Assembly: GCA_029851415.1 (NCBI GenBank)
Contig: CM056741.1
Location: forward strand, 175,877,021-175,941,020
Reading direction: 5' to 3'
DNA length: 64,000 bases
From: Eretmocerus hayati
Lineage: Eukaryota > Arthropoda > Insecta > Hymenoptera > Aphelinidae
Shown here one piece after another: positions 52,301-63,686 of this stretch; positions within the stretch are counted from its first letter, which is position 1; the number at the start of each line of letters is the position of its first letter. The notes under the pieces were generated by a model. It had not been told where the DNA came from. It did no database searches and saw nothing but the letters and a program-made list of their open reading frames with translations. Both the position numbers and the translations under genes were made by a program.

Positions 52301-55300
52301 AGCTCTTCAACAAAAAAATTGAATCCACATTTCAAAGACGAATCTTTCTAACGGATTTTGTTCAATAGGCTCAACTCAAAATTTCTTTCAGAGAATGGCT
52401 CGCATATTGCAAACAGTGCATCTGAGGATGCGTCTAAATTACGTCATAATATACTCGGTCATATACATTACATGAATTTGGCCACACGTTACGTCGATCC
52501 ATTGCATATTTTTCGACCTCGTGACACAAAAATTCATTATTCGTAACATTTACCGAGACCTACTTACTTAACTGCAAGGTGTAAATGGATGACGAATAAT
52601 CGATTGCGAAATCAATTATTCGTCGGATATTCGCTCGGCTATATCACATAATAAAGATCCAGAATGCCTACGAATGAATATAAATGTAGTGTAGTGACTA
52701 TCAGTCAGGCCTGACTACAATAAATGGCTAAATACAATGAAGCACAATAATATATAAAGTCGTCCACAATCGGGATTTCGAGCTACAGTTTTTCCAAACC
52801 AAGAGGTGATGGGTGTAAAGCGGTATACGTGCAGTCGCTCGATGGGCGAAATCGCTGACTTTGGACTTTGCCGATCGCTTTTGATGTTAACGATTGAGTA
52901 ATGATATATCGCACGAATTTCGGACGCAGAAATCGGCACAAAATGCAGACACAGATTACACCTTCATGCAATCGAATAAGCCGCGTGCTGTCTCGTTAAA
53001 TGTACTCGATTATTTTTGTGTGTTGGGGTCATACATCAAATCTTAAAAATCGGCCTCGATGGTATATATCACGAATGATATCGAGGTCGAACTGTCAGAC
53101 GAGCGTCAATTTGGCTGAGCCGACGATTTTGATCGATTTTTTTTCGCGATGATGGTTTCTTGCAGGTATTATATAAGACCGCAGTTGACTGAGCTCTTCG
53201 TGGATAAACTCGTTGGAGCTTCAACGGTTGATAAACAAACGAGTGAGTTACGGTAAGTTGACCTGGGTAGCCCAGGTCAATCTACCCTTCCACTTGAAAA
53301 ACTTTGGCTCTCTACCAAGACTCACAGCGGGTGTTGTGCAATATCACGTGCGTGCTTCCATCAATTTTCTCTATAAAAGCTTTTTTTTCTAAACTTTTCT
53401 AAAATACTTTTTTTGTAAAAAATTGTGATTGAAAATATTTTGAAAATGGTTTGAGAATTTGTTTAGCTCTCTGAGTTTCAATATCGAGAACAGCTATCTT
53501 CAAATTCACTGCAGTTGGCAACGCTTAATAGAATCATGGATAATAGAATCATACGCTTAATGTGATCACTATTGCTGGTCCTGGTCCACTCCTATACTGT
53601 AAATAATGATCGGTTATTAGAATCATCGCTTATTAGAATCAAATTTGTTTTAAGCGTGGTCAACTGTATTTGTTGCATTCAATTGATCAACTATCAGAAC
53701 AGACGAAGGTACATGCAGCGCTGAAAAGATCATAATAGGAATGGTTTGAGTTAAAACATATGGAGATATTGAAGAAAACCTCGGAGTTGATTTAAAATTA
53801 GTACTCCAAATGAAAAAAGTATGCCGGTACAGTAAAATTGTACCGTGCGACTATAGTCATTTTGAAAGAAATTTACTTAGATTTCCAAAAAATTGATTTC
53901 CCGCCACCGGTTTTCTGTGCATATGCGAAAAACATGGTCGTATCACATATGGTCGTATACACGCGAAAAGTAACCAAGTTCGGTATTTGGATGCAAATAA
54001 TGCAAAGAAATCAGCCTGTAGCCCAATATAAAGCATTTTGAAAAGATTGACCTCGAAAAAAACAAAAAATTTTAGAAGAAAAAGTTTATTTTAAAAAAGT
54101 TTTGAAAGATCGCATTTTAATGAAATAGTTGAGGGGTATAATTATCATAGAATCGCCGATATGTATGAGACTGGTGCATAAAGATATCTCTTTGGACTGG
54201 TGATGAGTCGAAAGTGAAGTTTCTGGGAAATTTTTCATCTGATTTTTGTGCATTTTCGGATTAACGAACCGTATCCAGCATAAAGTCTGACCTTGTTTTT
54301 GGGGTTATAACGATTTCCGTGGAGAAGAGTCGCGTAATTTTTGCTACAAAAAAAATTCTAATTGATTCAAGAGAATTTTTACAACGTGTCAGAATCTAAA
54401 GAAAGAAGGTCCAACTTTTTCCTGGGCGTAAATGTTTTTTTCTGACCTATAGGATTGGAAAGTATGATTTGAAACAAAATCTGAGAACGAACGATTGCGG
54501 CGCGAGGACGCGTGGGAACAAAACATTGCCAAAACAAACGGCGGCTTCGCTTAACGACGTTCAGCAAAGTTTTCCGGTACTCGATGCGTAATATACTAAT
54601 TTTCGTGGAATTATTATATTCATAATTAGCTCAAAACGATCGATTTGAATGGTTATAGAGTTCTGCAAATCGTTTGTTAACGATTTAGTATACACATCAT
54701 AAGAATTTCATCAAAATCAAAGAAAATTAGCTCCTAAATCAAGAATCATCCTATTTTTAAAAATGAATGAATTTGATTATGTATTGCACATCAAAAATTG
54801 CTACTTATTACACTTTCATGATATTTTTCAAAATAATCCAATGAGTACAAGGAAATCAACAGCAAGTTTTTATTAAAGCCGAGTTGCCTCAATCCAAATG
54901 TGGGTCGAGTGAAACTAGTTCCTATCGAGCTTTCAATTTTCCACCGAGTAGAGTACTATTCCAGACATTCGAATATGTGGTACGAAACCTTATAAAATAT
55001 GAGAGCTAAATAGCTCAATTTCAAATCCTCAAATTTCGCTTTTAACAAAATGTGACAATGCAAACGCTATTATACTACATATGAGTGGATTATTTTGGTC
55101 TCATATATTAAACATCAAGGACGAAAAATCTACAAAATTACTCATGATATCCTATTATACTACAGTTTTGATATGCTAAACAGCACTCGCAAATTAGCAA
55201 ATTCGTAGAATCCATTGCTCTATTGAATTCAATTCGTATCATACATAGCACACCCTAGCTCGATATTGAACCAATCGAGGAACCGATGAAATTCTATTCT

Positions 55301-56606
55301 AATCGCTAATACACGTAGAGCGAAAATCGACTGGACCGTACGATGTCAAACTCGAATGTACGATACCGACCAAAAAAATGTGCAAAAATGTGCAAAGATT
55401 CGCGAACCGTTGCGCGAGCATGTTATTGCAGCGTACGATGTGCATCAGCGGAGGGGACAAAGTGGGGAAGATTGCGGGGCTCGCCATTGACTATGGGCGT
55501 TGGCACAAAGATTGGATTGGCGCTAAGCGTTAGCAAGTGCACCGCCTCTTAACGAGACTGGTTTCTACCTCTCTTCCACGTTCCACGAGCCGATCGGATG
55601 CGCATTGGCCAGAAATTCACGGTTGCACTAATTTCAACAATGATGAGTTTGCTGATGTGAAAAACGGATTTAATTCTTGCAAGTCGATCGAAAAATCGTG
55701 CGGCAGTTCGAAAAATTCAAAAAGCCCGCGCGGCTCGAAATACAAAAGTTTGTCAACTTTTAGAAATCAGAAACTCAATTAATTGCTTGCACTATTTTGG
55801 GGAATTTTTTTAGTAAAAATCTTCTATTTTCAAAATGTCTGATAAGAGTTAGATTTATCATGAGATATTGAGTCTTTTCAAGTGTATCGAGAATATAAGA
55901 TATTTATGCGCAGTCAACCTCGCAGTCAAGAAAATAATATGTCAGCACTTCAGTAGAGCATATAACTTATGGCTTATGTGAGTATTAGAAAAGTTTTTTG
56001 TATTACACAAAAATCATAACTTGAGATTTGAATTCAATAGCTAATTATGTATAAGTTATATCAAACCTTTCTTCTTTTTTAGTTACGAAAGCTATACTTT
56101 TTATGAGTACAATATATTGATAAGAACCTAATTATATATTTCTTGTGGGGCTCAAATTCTTATATATTTTTACATGCGAACGTTCTCTTATCGCAGTCTG
56201 AATTGGGGTTAACGTGATGAGATCATGCAGCCACGAATCAAATTACTACCGATTATATTCAGTGCCCGGGCTTTCATGACCAACCGATTATATTTCACCT
56301 CGTGCAGGAATTCAGTGCGCGTAACTTTCAAGATTGGCAGGGACTTTTTGCTATCTTTAAAAACGAGCTATCTTAACAAAGAACTATATTTACTACTGCG
56401 AGGGTCTGAATTTGTGCGACAAACCAAGCTCGCGCGCGGTTCTGTTTTGAGAAAAATAAATGTAATAGAGAATACGGTTGGAAGATTAAATATTTTTTTT
56501 CGCAAGATTAATTTTTGAGAGAAGTAATCGTCTAGAGATTTGAGTGAGGCAAAAAGTCCTATATAGCATCATTCCAAAAACGTATTGAACGTGTACTGAG
56601 CTAGTA
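46371..56606. other. presumed 5' flank or 5' UTR introns of the FoxL2-like gene and intergenic DNA
   Basis: No gene was recognised here. Two good minus-strand splice donors (ACACG|GTAAGT at 50738/50737 and AACAA|GTGAGT at 51123/51122) and a GC-richer patch at about 51380-51510, with GTATATACG upstream on the minus strand, could mark 5' UTR exons and a promoter. This is inference only. Open frames at 47872-48336 and 48707-48928 minus begin with TTG and show no family match. A short relative of the 8432 element lies at 55085-55150. Confidence 0.35.
55079..55150. repeat. short relative of the nested element at 8432
   Basis: GATTATTTTGGTCTCATATA followed by AACATCAAGGACGAAAAATC and TACAAAATTACTCATG matches the ends of the element at 8432-8982, with its middle missing. 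ATGAGT just before it and ACTCAT at its end form a short inverted repeat, suggesting the true element termini. Confidence 0.5.
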
Positions 56607-59578
56607 CAGTTAAGACCGTCTAATGAAGTAAGGTCAAAAAATTAGATTCCCTCGGGGATGAAGTACATGATTCTAGAGCTAGAAATAAGGTGACACGTGT
56701 TTTTTTGTTTAGCCCAGATATCGACTTTGCATCGGAGCTATGCAAATTTCCAGTTTGAAATCGAAAATTGAGATTGGCACTCTGAAATTGTTAAAAGCTC
56801 CACAACTTTGCTCCTAATGGGTCTTTTGAGATGGGGCTTGGTGGGGAAAATCAAACACGACGTACCTTATCAGAATAGAATCCTATGGTGCTCAATATTT
56901 CGCATAGAGTCCCAAAAAGCGACAATTTGATATGAAAAAATGCAATTACTCAAGAAGATAAATTTGTATCTCTTTGAAAATTTTTTTAAGAGCACTTTGA
57001 AGGATGCCAAACATGATGCTTCTGCTCCGGTAGACGCTAAAAATCCGTGGGAGGCGCTAAAGAAAATTTCCTGGAATAAAATTCAAAAAACCAGAATACT
57101 GTTGAAAGGGACTAGGCGGTTAAGCATGGCGAAGTGGACCTTGTCAGGTATGGCCCGGAAAGTATTTTTCCCCACTTTCTAACCCCAAATTATGACAAAA
57201 GCAAAGGTTTGTAGGTCCCAAAGTGACCCCACCCTCGAAATCGATGTTCCTTCTATCAAATCGCATTCTGATGCATTTCAACGAATCAATCTGAAAATTT
57301 TTTGACATATTCTTGAAACTCCATCAAATAGAAGGAAGATGTTTGCATACTGACAACTTTGGATTCAGGCCCCGAAAAAAATTCTTGAATATTGAAAAAC
57401 GATTTTTCTCGTAGAGGTTGGGGATTAGCACGGAATTTGAACATTCCACCGTGTTTGTCAGGTTATTTTACATCGAAAACTGCTTAGAAACATATAACTT
57501 TAGGTGGTGGAACATGGTCAAAAATGCAAAAAACCATTTTCAAAGCAAATTTTGAGTCAGTAATTTGCATCTTCTGCGCATGCGCGTCCTCCTACATCTC
57601 TGAAAGTATTCTTAATCGATAGCTGATGCAATTTCCTTCAAAATGACCTCTTGAGGAGGTCGATTTGATGCAGTAAAACCTGAGATCTAGCTGGTCCAAG
57701 AAATGAAGAAATCCAAGGTATCAAATCCGTGAAGCCGTGGATCCTTCAATTTTTGAGTCGGACTGTTTCAAAGATGTGAACATGTGTTTTCGATGTAATT
57801 TTTGACGTAGAAACCGAATCCGTGGTCAGTTTTGTTCCAAACCTTCAAGATTTTTGATGATTTCCAAAAAACTGACCGGAGGGTGTACGGACATTTCCAG
57901 CCTTTTTCTACACATTTGAGATGTATGTTGAGTATAATCAAAAGTTTGAACTTGATACTAGAGGATGCAAGTACGTTTTCCTTTGTATTTTGACCAGCTG
58001 AAGACGATGCTGATGGTTTTGAGGCACAGGAATAAGTCGTGAGAGAGATATAAGGTGCATGATGCAGTTCTCTCTGATAAGATCATAAAACAAAATATAG
58101 CTCCATCAGTCCAAATCTGACTCCCAACTCATTCCCAAGCCTCGAAACCATCGCTATCGTCTTCAGCTGGTCAAAATACAAAGAAAAACATACTTGCATC
58201 TTTTACGCGACAAGACCAAACCTTTGCCTACACCCAACATACGTCTCAAATGTGTAGAAAAAGGCTGGAAATGGCCGTACACCCTCCGGTCGGTTTTTTG
58301 GGAATCATCAAAAATCTTGAAGGTTTGGAACAAAACTGACCACGGATTCGGTTTCTACGTCAAAAATTACATCGAAAACATATGTTCACATCTTTGAAAC
58401 AGTCCGACTCAAAATTCGCACTTTTCGGGCCCATTGAAGGAGCCACGGCTTCACGGATTTGATACCTTGGATTTCTTCATTTCTTGGACCAGCTAGATCT
58501 CAGGTCTTACTGCATCAAATCGACCTCCTCAAGAGGTCATTTTGAAGGAAATTGCATCAGCTATCGATTAAGAATACTTTCAGAGATGTAGGAGGACGCG
58601 CATGCGCAGAAGATGCAAATTACTGAATCAAAATTTGCTTTGAAAATGGTTTTTTGCATTTTTGACCATGTTCCACCACCTAAAGTTGTATGTTTCTGAG
58701 CAGTTCTTGATCTAAAATAACCTGACAAACACGGTGGAATGTTCAAATTCCGTGCTAATCCCCAACCTCTACGAGAAAAATCGTTTTTCAATATTCAAGA
58801 ATTTTTTTCGGGGCCTAAATCCAAAGTCGTCAGTATGCAGATATCTTCCTTCTATTTGATGGAGTTTCAAGAATATGTCAAAAAAATTTCAGATTGATTC
58901 GTTGAAATGCATCAGAATGCGATTTGATAGAAGGAACATCGATTTCGAGGGTTTTTCAGAGGATATCTAGGGTGCCGTAGAAAACAGGGGTTACTTTGGG
59001 ACCTACAAACCTTCGTTTTCGTCATAATTTGGGGTTAGAAAGTGGGGAAAAATACTTTCCGGGCCATACCTGAGAAGGTCCACTTCACCATGCTTAACCG
59101 CCTAGTCCCTTTGGTAACAACTATTGTGGGAAAAGTCTATTTCCTTTTCCAAGAGTATCGTTATCCCATGGAAGTGTCCCAAGGCGATCAATTTCGGGAT
59201 CCATCGCTAAATTGAGCACTAATCACTCAAAATCAAAATTTAGCGACATCTCCCGAAATTAATCATCTTGGAACACCTCTCTATGCAAAGTGTTGAGCAC
59301 TATTCTGATAAAATACGTCGTGTTTCATTTTCCCCACCAAACCGGCCCATCTTACAAGACCCATTTAGCAAAGTTGTGGAGCTTTTGCCAATTTCAGAGT
59401 GCCAATCTCAATTTTCGACTCCAAACTGGAAATTCGCATAGCTTCGATGCAAAGTCGATCAGGGCTAAACAAAAAAACACGTGCCACCTCATTTTAGCTC
59501 TAGAACCATATATTATGTACTTCACCCCAGAGGGAATCTAATTTTTTGACCTTACTTGATATTGGACGATCTTAACTG
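56607..59578. repeat. inverted repeat of almost 3 kb
   Basis: CAGTTAAGACCGTCTAATG at 56607 is mirrored, with changes, by the sequence ending CTTAACTG at 59578. Two blocks match: 56607 to about 56905 with about 59280-59578, and about 57105-58025 with about 58150-59115. The central loop is about 100 bases near 58040-58130. The spacers between blocks (about 56905-57105 and 59115-59280) do not match. The right arm alone contains a small hairpin insertion at 59164-59277. Arms differ by scattered substitutions and small indels. The open frames in the arms look like chance frames. Confidence 0.75.
59164..59277. repeat. small hairpin insertion in the right arm of the large inverted repeat
   Basis: GTGTCCCAAGGCGATCAATT, then TCGGGATCC and CGCTAAATT, is mirrored by AATTTAGCGACATCTCCCGA then AATTAATCATCTTGGAACAC. 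The left arm lacks this piece, so it arose after, or outside, the duplication that made the arms. Confidence 0.5.
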
Positions 59579-61395
59579 GAACAGCCCTACTATCTATAAT
59601 GTTCTTGAGAAAAGTTAGCTATAGTTTTCAACTGGTAAACAAAAATAAATTTGATAAGATAACTTTTTTAGCATATAGCGCGACTAAGGCGCCATCACTT
59701 TCAAACCCATTTGCACAGAAAATTGGCGTGTGCGTGTTGCTCTAACCCTAAACTTCAGCGGGCTATTATAAATAGATCACAATTGATGAATTATTACGCA
59801 AAATGTTCAAGACTCGTGAATCCATCCACTTTGACCGTTATATTTCGTCGTTCAATGAATATTTCTGGTATCATTCGAGGACTGAATAAAGCTTTTCGCA
59901 AATATGCTGAAACGGAAATTGCGATCGATCTTAGACACGAGTGTGAAGGCTCATTGTTTTCAACTTTCTACCTCTTACACACTCATATATTATTAAAAAA
60001 TACGCGCCGCCACCAAACCATCCTAACAGGCCTCATTATGAAGTTTCCTTGTTCCTGCCACTGTTACAATCACACCTATAACAGAAGGTCTTTAGCTCCT
60101 GCAAAATTCACGAGCCAACAATAATTCAAGCGAATAACGAGAGAGCCTCATTTTTTTTCACCTCGAGACAAGCCCGATATTCGCCTCGCAAAACGTGATC
60201 CAAAACTGTGCTTGTCGTTCATTCCCTTCGAACGGTCATAAAGACGTCCAAGCTCGTAAATCTCACAGCATAGAGGCTTGAGCCGTGTATTGTGTACTAG
60301 CCCATAGTATCTCAAACGTGTAATACGCGAAACACTCAAATTTCCATACTCGAGACACGATTTTTTTCTTCTCGCTAATTTTCTTTTTACTCCCTCGCAT
60401 TCGTAGTGTTATTACGATCGCAAAACCGTGACGTAAATGTTTAGGCTATTTCATCTGAGGTGAACAATATTTGTTAAACGAGCTTACAGTCGCAAATCGT
60501 GCAGTTGAACGAGTGAATAATTCCGATGAAAGCCATTTGAACTCGAGACCAATAATATATTATGGTGCATATATGCACGATAGCTCCTGTAAGCTGTACA
60601 CCTTTGACATTATTACGCAAATTTAAAGGATTGGAAGTATGACATCTGCATCTATAGCTGAATTATTTAGATAGTTGCGCATAAACTGCTTGCTAATTTT
60701 GCTTGAGTTGTACATAAGTGGATGTTGACTGCCCGCAAAATGATGATCTTATCCAATCTATGAACAAAAATATGCCATCACAGTGCGTGCAACCGAATCT
60801 TATGATACCCAAAGTGATGGTACGAGAAGAAATTTTTGTCGTCAGAAACGAGAACAGCCGTAGAATTCAAGGCAGAAAGTGGTGAGGTTTTGTAAATTCA
60901 AGTCTCTGAACATTGATATAGGTGATATGGTTTACTCAGGTAAACGCATGATCGGTTATTGCTAAGATATTCTTCAAAACTATTCCAGGTAGATTCGATT
61001 GTGAACTTTAAAGTCAAGATTCGTGGGAATATTTCATATACCACTCTCCAAGCTCTATTTACGTTCTACATATACAAAAGTAAATGAAGCTTTGAAGTTC
61101 GCTTGGAAAATGACTCAAAATTCTTATAAAAACAATGAGATAGAAAGACCAAATTCTGAGCCCGAGCGCAGCAACGAACGAAAAAAGCTCTTAGAAAATT
61201 TGAAGGGCTTCATTTCTTTAAGTCAGGAAAATTGACGTATCAAAGATGAAAGTGGTAAACTACATCCAAGCATCTAATAGGATCATGACTCGATTTTTCG
61301 GGGTTCGAGATGTAAATTAAATAAAATGATAGATGCTTGCTCTGATGAACCGCTCTGATGACTTTTTCCATTTCTAATACAGGTGGTTGATAAAT
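59579..61395. other. intergenic stretch between the large inverted repeat and the kleisin gene
   Basis: Short open frames on both strands, none with a recognisable domain. The minus-strand sequence just below 61396 should be the kleisin 3' UTR. Two plus-strand open stretches at about 60722-60889 and 60990-61085 have plausible composition but could not be joined in frame. Confidence 0.35.
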
Positions 61396-61487
61396 TCACA
61401 ATCCACTGTGTTCTCTCGGCTGCACGATGAAGAGAGTAGCGTAAGGTTTCTCTTGGTATAGCTCTACTTTTTTTTCGCTCTCCAAAC
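61396..61487 (-). CDS. kleisin last exon with stop
   Basis: Acceptor ACTCATTACAG|GT bounds 92 bases ending in TGA at 61396-61398. It encodes (S)LESEKKVELYQEKPYAT then LFIVQPREHSGL. The QEKPY motif and the following hydrophobic strand are the diagnostic end of Rad21/Rec8 proteins. Confidence 0.75.
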
Positions 61488-63686
61488 CTGTAATGAGTAC
61501 GAATTTTATCATAAGTTCATTCTCAGAATAGTTAGTTTGACTTATGGTTATGTAGATGATTATATTCACAAGTGATGATATATATGTACTTATAAGTGAT
61601 GAATCAGTGTAAAATTCGATCGACATCAAACCTTGACAAATACAAACGCGAAAAACAGACATTTTGATCACATACATCAACCAATTAGGCATAACTCACT
61701 AAAACAGTCCATCAGTCGCCGAATAATTCCAAACACATCGATTTTGGTAGGTGGAAAAATCTCCTCGAATGGTACTTTGCTAACTTGACTCACAGTGTAA
61801 TTTCCTTTAAGCCATGATTCTTTGATCAGACAATAAACATCCGATATTGGTGATGAGCCATTAGTCGCAGAAAATTCATTGGAAGTACGCCTGCAGATTA
61901 AATAAGATTCGAAATGTATTGAGTCAAATTCTTCAGCATGGGTAAGGATTACTGAATATACGAGCAGTATTGAAAAGCAATATGGTTTTGTAAAAGAGCA
62001 AACTTGAAAATATGTTTAATTGAAGCTATCGACTTTTTTGGGATATCACATTATAGAGATGAGCACTATTGGTGTATATTTGGAAAGAAAATATTTTTGG
62101 TTCATATTACCTTTGAGGAACTGAGGCTAAGACATCAGTGGCTAATGTGCTATGGAAAATAGAAGGACTCAAGCGATTATTGTTAACTGGTTGCTGATCG
62201 TCTTGAAGATGAAAATTTGAGTTAAATTGCATGTTCAACTCTCCGAAATCAATATCATTGGTTTGCAAATGAGCTGGCTCCTCTTGAAGTTTATCCTCGT
62301 CAACCATGACCTCAGAAATCCTAATCTTCTCCAAGACTATCCGTATTTCTTTGATCGCTAACTTAGAAGGCTTACATCCGTTCTGACGAGGTTTACTTTT
62401 CTTTCTACAAAACTCTTCTACAAAAGTTGAAGGGTCGTCATTTCTGTTGTTCTTCAATCCTGCGAAATGTTCAACATATTATATAATTAATATCAATAGC
62501 TTGCTTATACAACACGAGTATTAGGAATATCAAGCTTCGTAAATAAATCCGAAGACATAATGAGCACGAGTTCTGGAGATAATTACCTAATATCAAAAGT
62601 TCTATAGTCTCTGAGAAATTTCGGTGTAATTTTTTCGCCCACAATCTTGCTGGGCAGTTATGAAATTTTCGATGTAAAGATGCTGGTTGCGAGAATAAAG
62701 AATGAACAGATTCTTTTTGATGATGGTTCTCTTTTCGAAAAATCTGGAATTGATTCAAAAGTAGTTGCATGAATACTTCGTTGACTGAAAGTATAAATAC
62801 TCACTTTTTTCGATGGTCTAAATGATCTTTCAAACAACGAAATTTGTTTGTTTTGATTCAATATTATTGTTGTTTCTTTACTCTGAGGTCGTTTTTGGCC
62901 TTTAGTAGATGCTGTCGTAGATGCTTGTTCCGAGCTTACACTCCTTGAGGCATGTACTCTATTAATGTCTGTAATGGAAAGCAGAAAATCGTCTCGCTTT
63001 ACTACAAAAATTTTTTTTTCTTCGGGAAACCGGGCTTGGCGTGAGCGAAGGCAACGTCCAGCTTGGTTTTCCCGAAGGAAAAATGCATGATTATACGCCC
63101 AAACGCGTCTCATGCGGAAACATTTTCCCTTCGGGAAAACCAAGCTGGACGTTGCCTTTGCCCTCGTCCAGCCCGGTTCCCCGAAGGAAAAAATTTTTAC
63201 AGCACTCGGCGCGTCATGTACTATTTAGTATACTTATAGCGTCAACTTACTCAAACAAGAATCTGCAAATGGATCTGATGGTATCTCATTTTTTTCGAGC
63301 ATATCGAATGGGATGGATTGACTGAGGTGTGAGGGTGTCGCTTCGTGAAAAGTTTGAGGAATTTCCACGGTCGGATTCTTATCTGGTACCATTGAATCAA
63401 AATTATGTAAGGTAGTCAATAGATCCATCGGCTCCATTTGTGAGGCATTATTTTTTCCACCTCCAAGTTCATGATCGCGAATTGGATCATCTAATGGAAG
63501 ATCTGCTTCATAGATTGCCTCCGAAACTTCCATCGGCATGGGTTCGTCTTCAAAAATATTCAGTAGACGTTTTTTACAGTCACCGGATGAACGGCTCAAG
63601 CTTGCGGATGTGGGTTGACGAATTTTTTTAGTAGGTGTTGGATGAATTGCCTTCATGCTGACGAGACTCTCATCACTCAATTTTTC
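61396..63686 (-). CDS. alpha-kleisin of the Rad21/Rec8 family, probably Rec8-like (C-terminal 462 aa)
   Basis: Six exons (63686-63251, 62968-62805, 62743-62587, 62459-62111, 61890-61700, 61487-61396) join in frame through GT-AG junctions, giving 462 residues to the stop. The decisive part is the C-terminus: a helical stretch VYCLIKESWLKGNYT, then KIDVFGIIRRLMDCFS and KKVELYQEKPYATLFIVQP. This matches the winged-helix end of Rad21/Rec8, which has the same AxxF..LL spacing and a Q-E-K/E-P-Y motif. The middle is disordered and charged; SVHSLFSQPAS recalls the LFSLPAQPL segment of Rad21. Family members close the cohesin ring by binding SMC1 with this domain. Strong divergence from conserved somatic Rad21 suggests the meiotic Rec8 type; a Rad21 paralogue is the alternative. 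The SMC3-binding N-terminus lies beyond the window. Confidence 0.75.
61700..61890 (-). CDS. kleisin exon 5 of those visible, first half of the winged helix
   Basis: Acceptor TTTAATCTGCAG|G and donor TTTTA|GTGAGT bound 191 bases. It encodes RTSNEFSATNGSSPISDVYC through to IDVFGIIRRLMDCF. Reading through the donor would give a false stop shortly after; the GTGAGT donor and the exact fit with the next exon show that the gene continues. Confidence 0.72.
62111..62459 (-). CDS. kleisin exon 4 of those visible
   Basis: Acceptor ACATTTCGCAG|GA and donor CCTCAAAG|GTAATA bound 349 bases, phase 1 to phase 2. It encodes a basic stretch (EEFCRKKSKPRQNGCKP) and then an acidic, Asn/Gln-rich linker ending LATDVLASVPQR. 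The stop of the raw frame lies in the intron. Confidence 0.68.
62587..62743 (-). CDS. kleisin exon 3 of those visible
   Basis: Acceptor TCAATTCCAG|ATT and donor TATTAG|GTAATT bound 157 bases. It encodes IFRKENHHQKESVHSLFSQP, then a basic segment with ARLWAKKLHRNFSETIELL. The LFSQP and W...L..F pattern recalls the Rad21 central region. Confidence 0.65.
62805..62968 (-). CDS. kleisin exon 2 of those visible
   Basis: Acceptor CTTTCCATTACAG|AC and donor AAAAAA|GTGAGT bound 164 bases. It encodes NINRVHASRSVSSEQ through GQKRPQSKETTIILNQNKQ to SFRPSKK. The KETTIILN phrase lies where Rad21 has its KRKLIVD segment. Confidence 0.65.
63006..63198. repeat. 193-bp foldback inside a kleisin intron
   Basis: The left arm, with CTTCGGGAAACCGGGCTTGG and later GCAACGTCCAGCTTGGTTTT then CCCGAAGG, is mirrored by CCTTCGGGAAAACCAAGCTG then GACGTTGCC and GTCCAGCCCGGTTCCCCGAA. 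Each arm carries the CTTCGGG module at both ends. The GC content far exceeds the surrounding intron. It lies wholly within the intron 62969-63250 and is non-coding. Confidence 0.7.
63251..63686 (-). CDS. kleisin exon, first one inside the window
   Basis: Acceptor AATGATATTTCAG|GAA and donor TTTGA|GTAAGT bound 436 bases, phase 0 to phase 1. It encodes the acidic linker from EKLSDESLVSMKAIHP through LLNIFEDEPMPMEVSEAI to SDPFADSCL. The open frame continues upstream of the acceptor, but I treat that as intron. Confidence 0.65.

Noticed and set aside
60722..61085. Possible plus-strand exons (frames at about 60722-60889 and 60990-61085)
   Set aside because: Composition looked coding-like, but every donor-acceptor pairing tried gave an immediate stop, and no start exon was found.
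61677..61699. Apparent stop soon after the kleisin winged-helix start
   Set aside because: The frame crosses a consensus GTGAGT donor; splicing to 61487 restores the conserved kleisin C-terminus.
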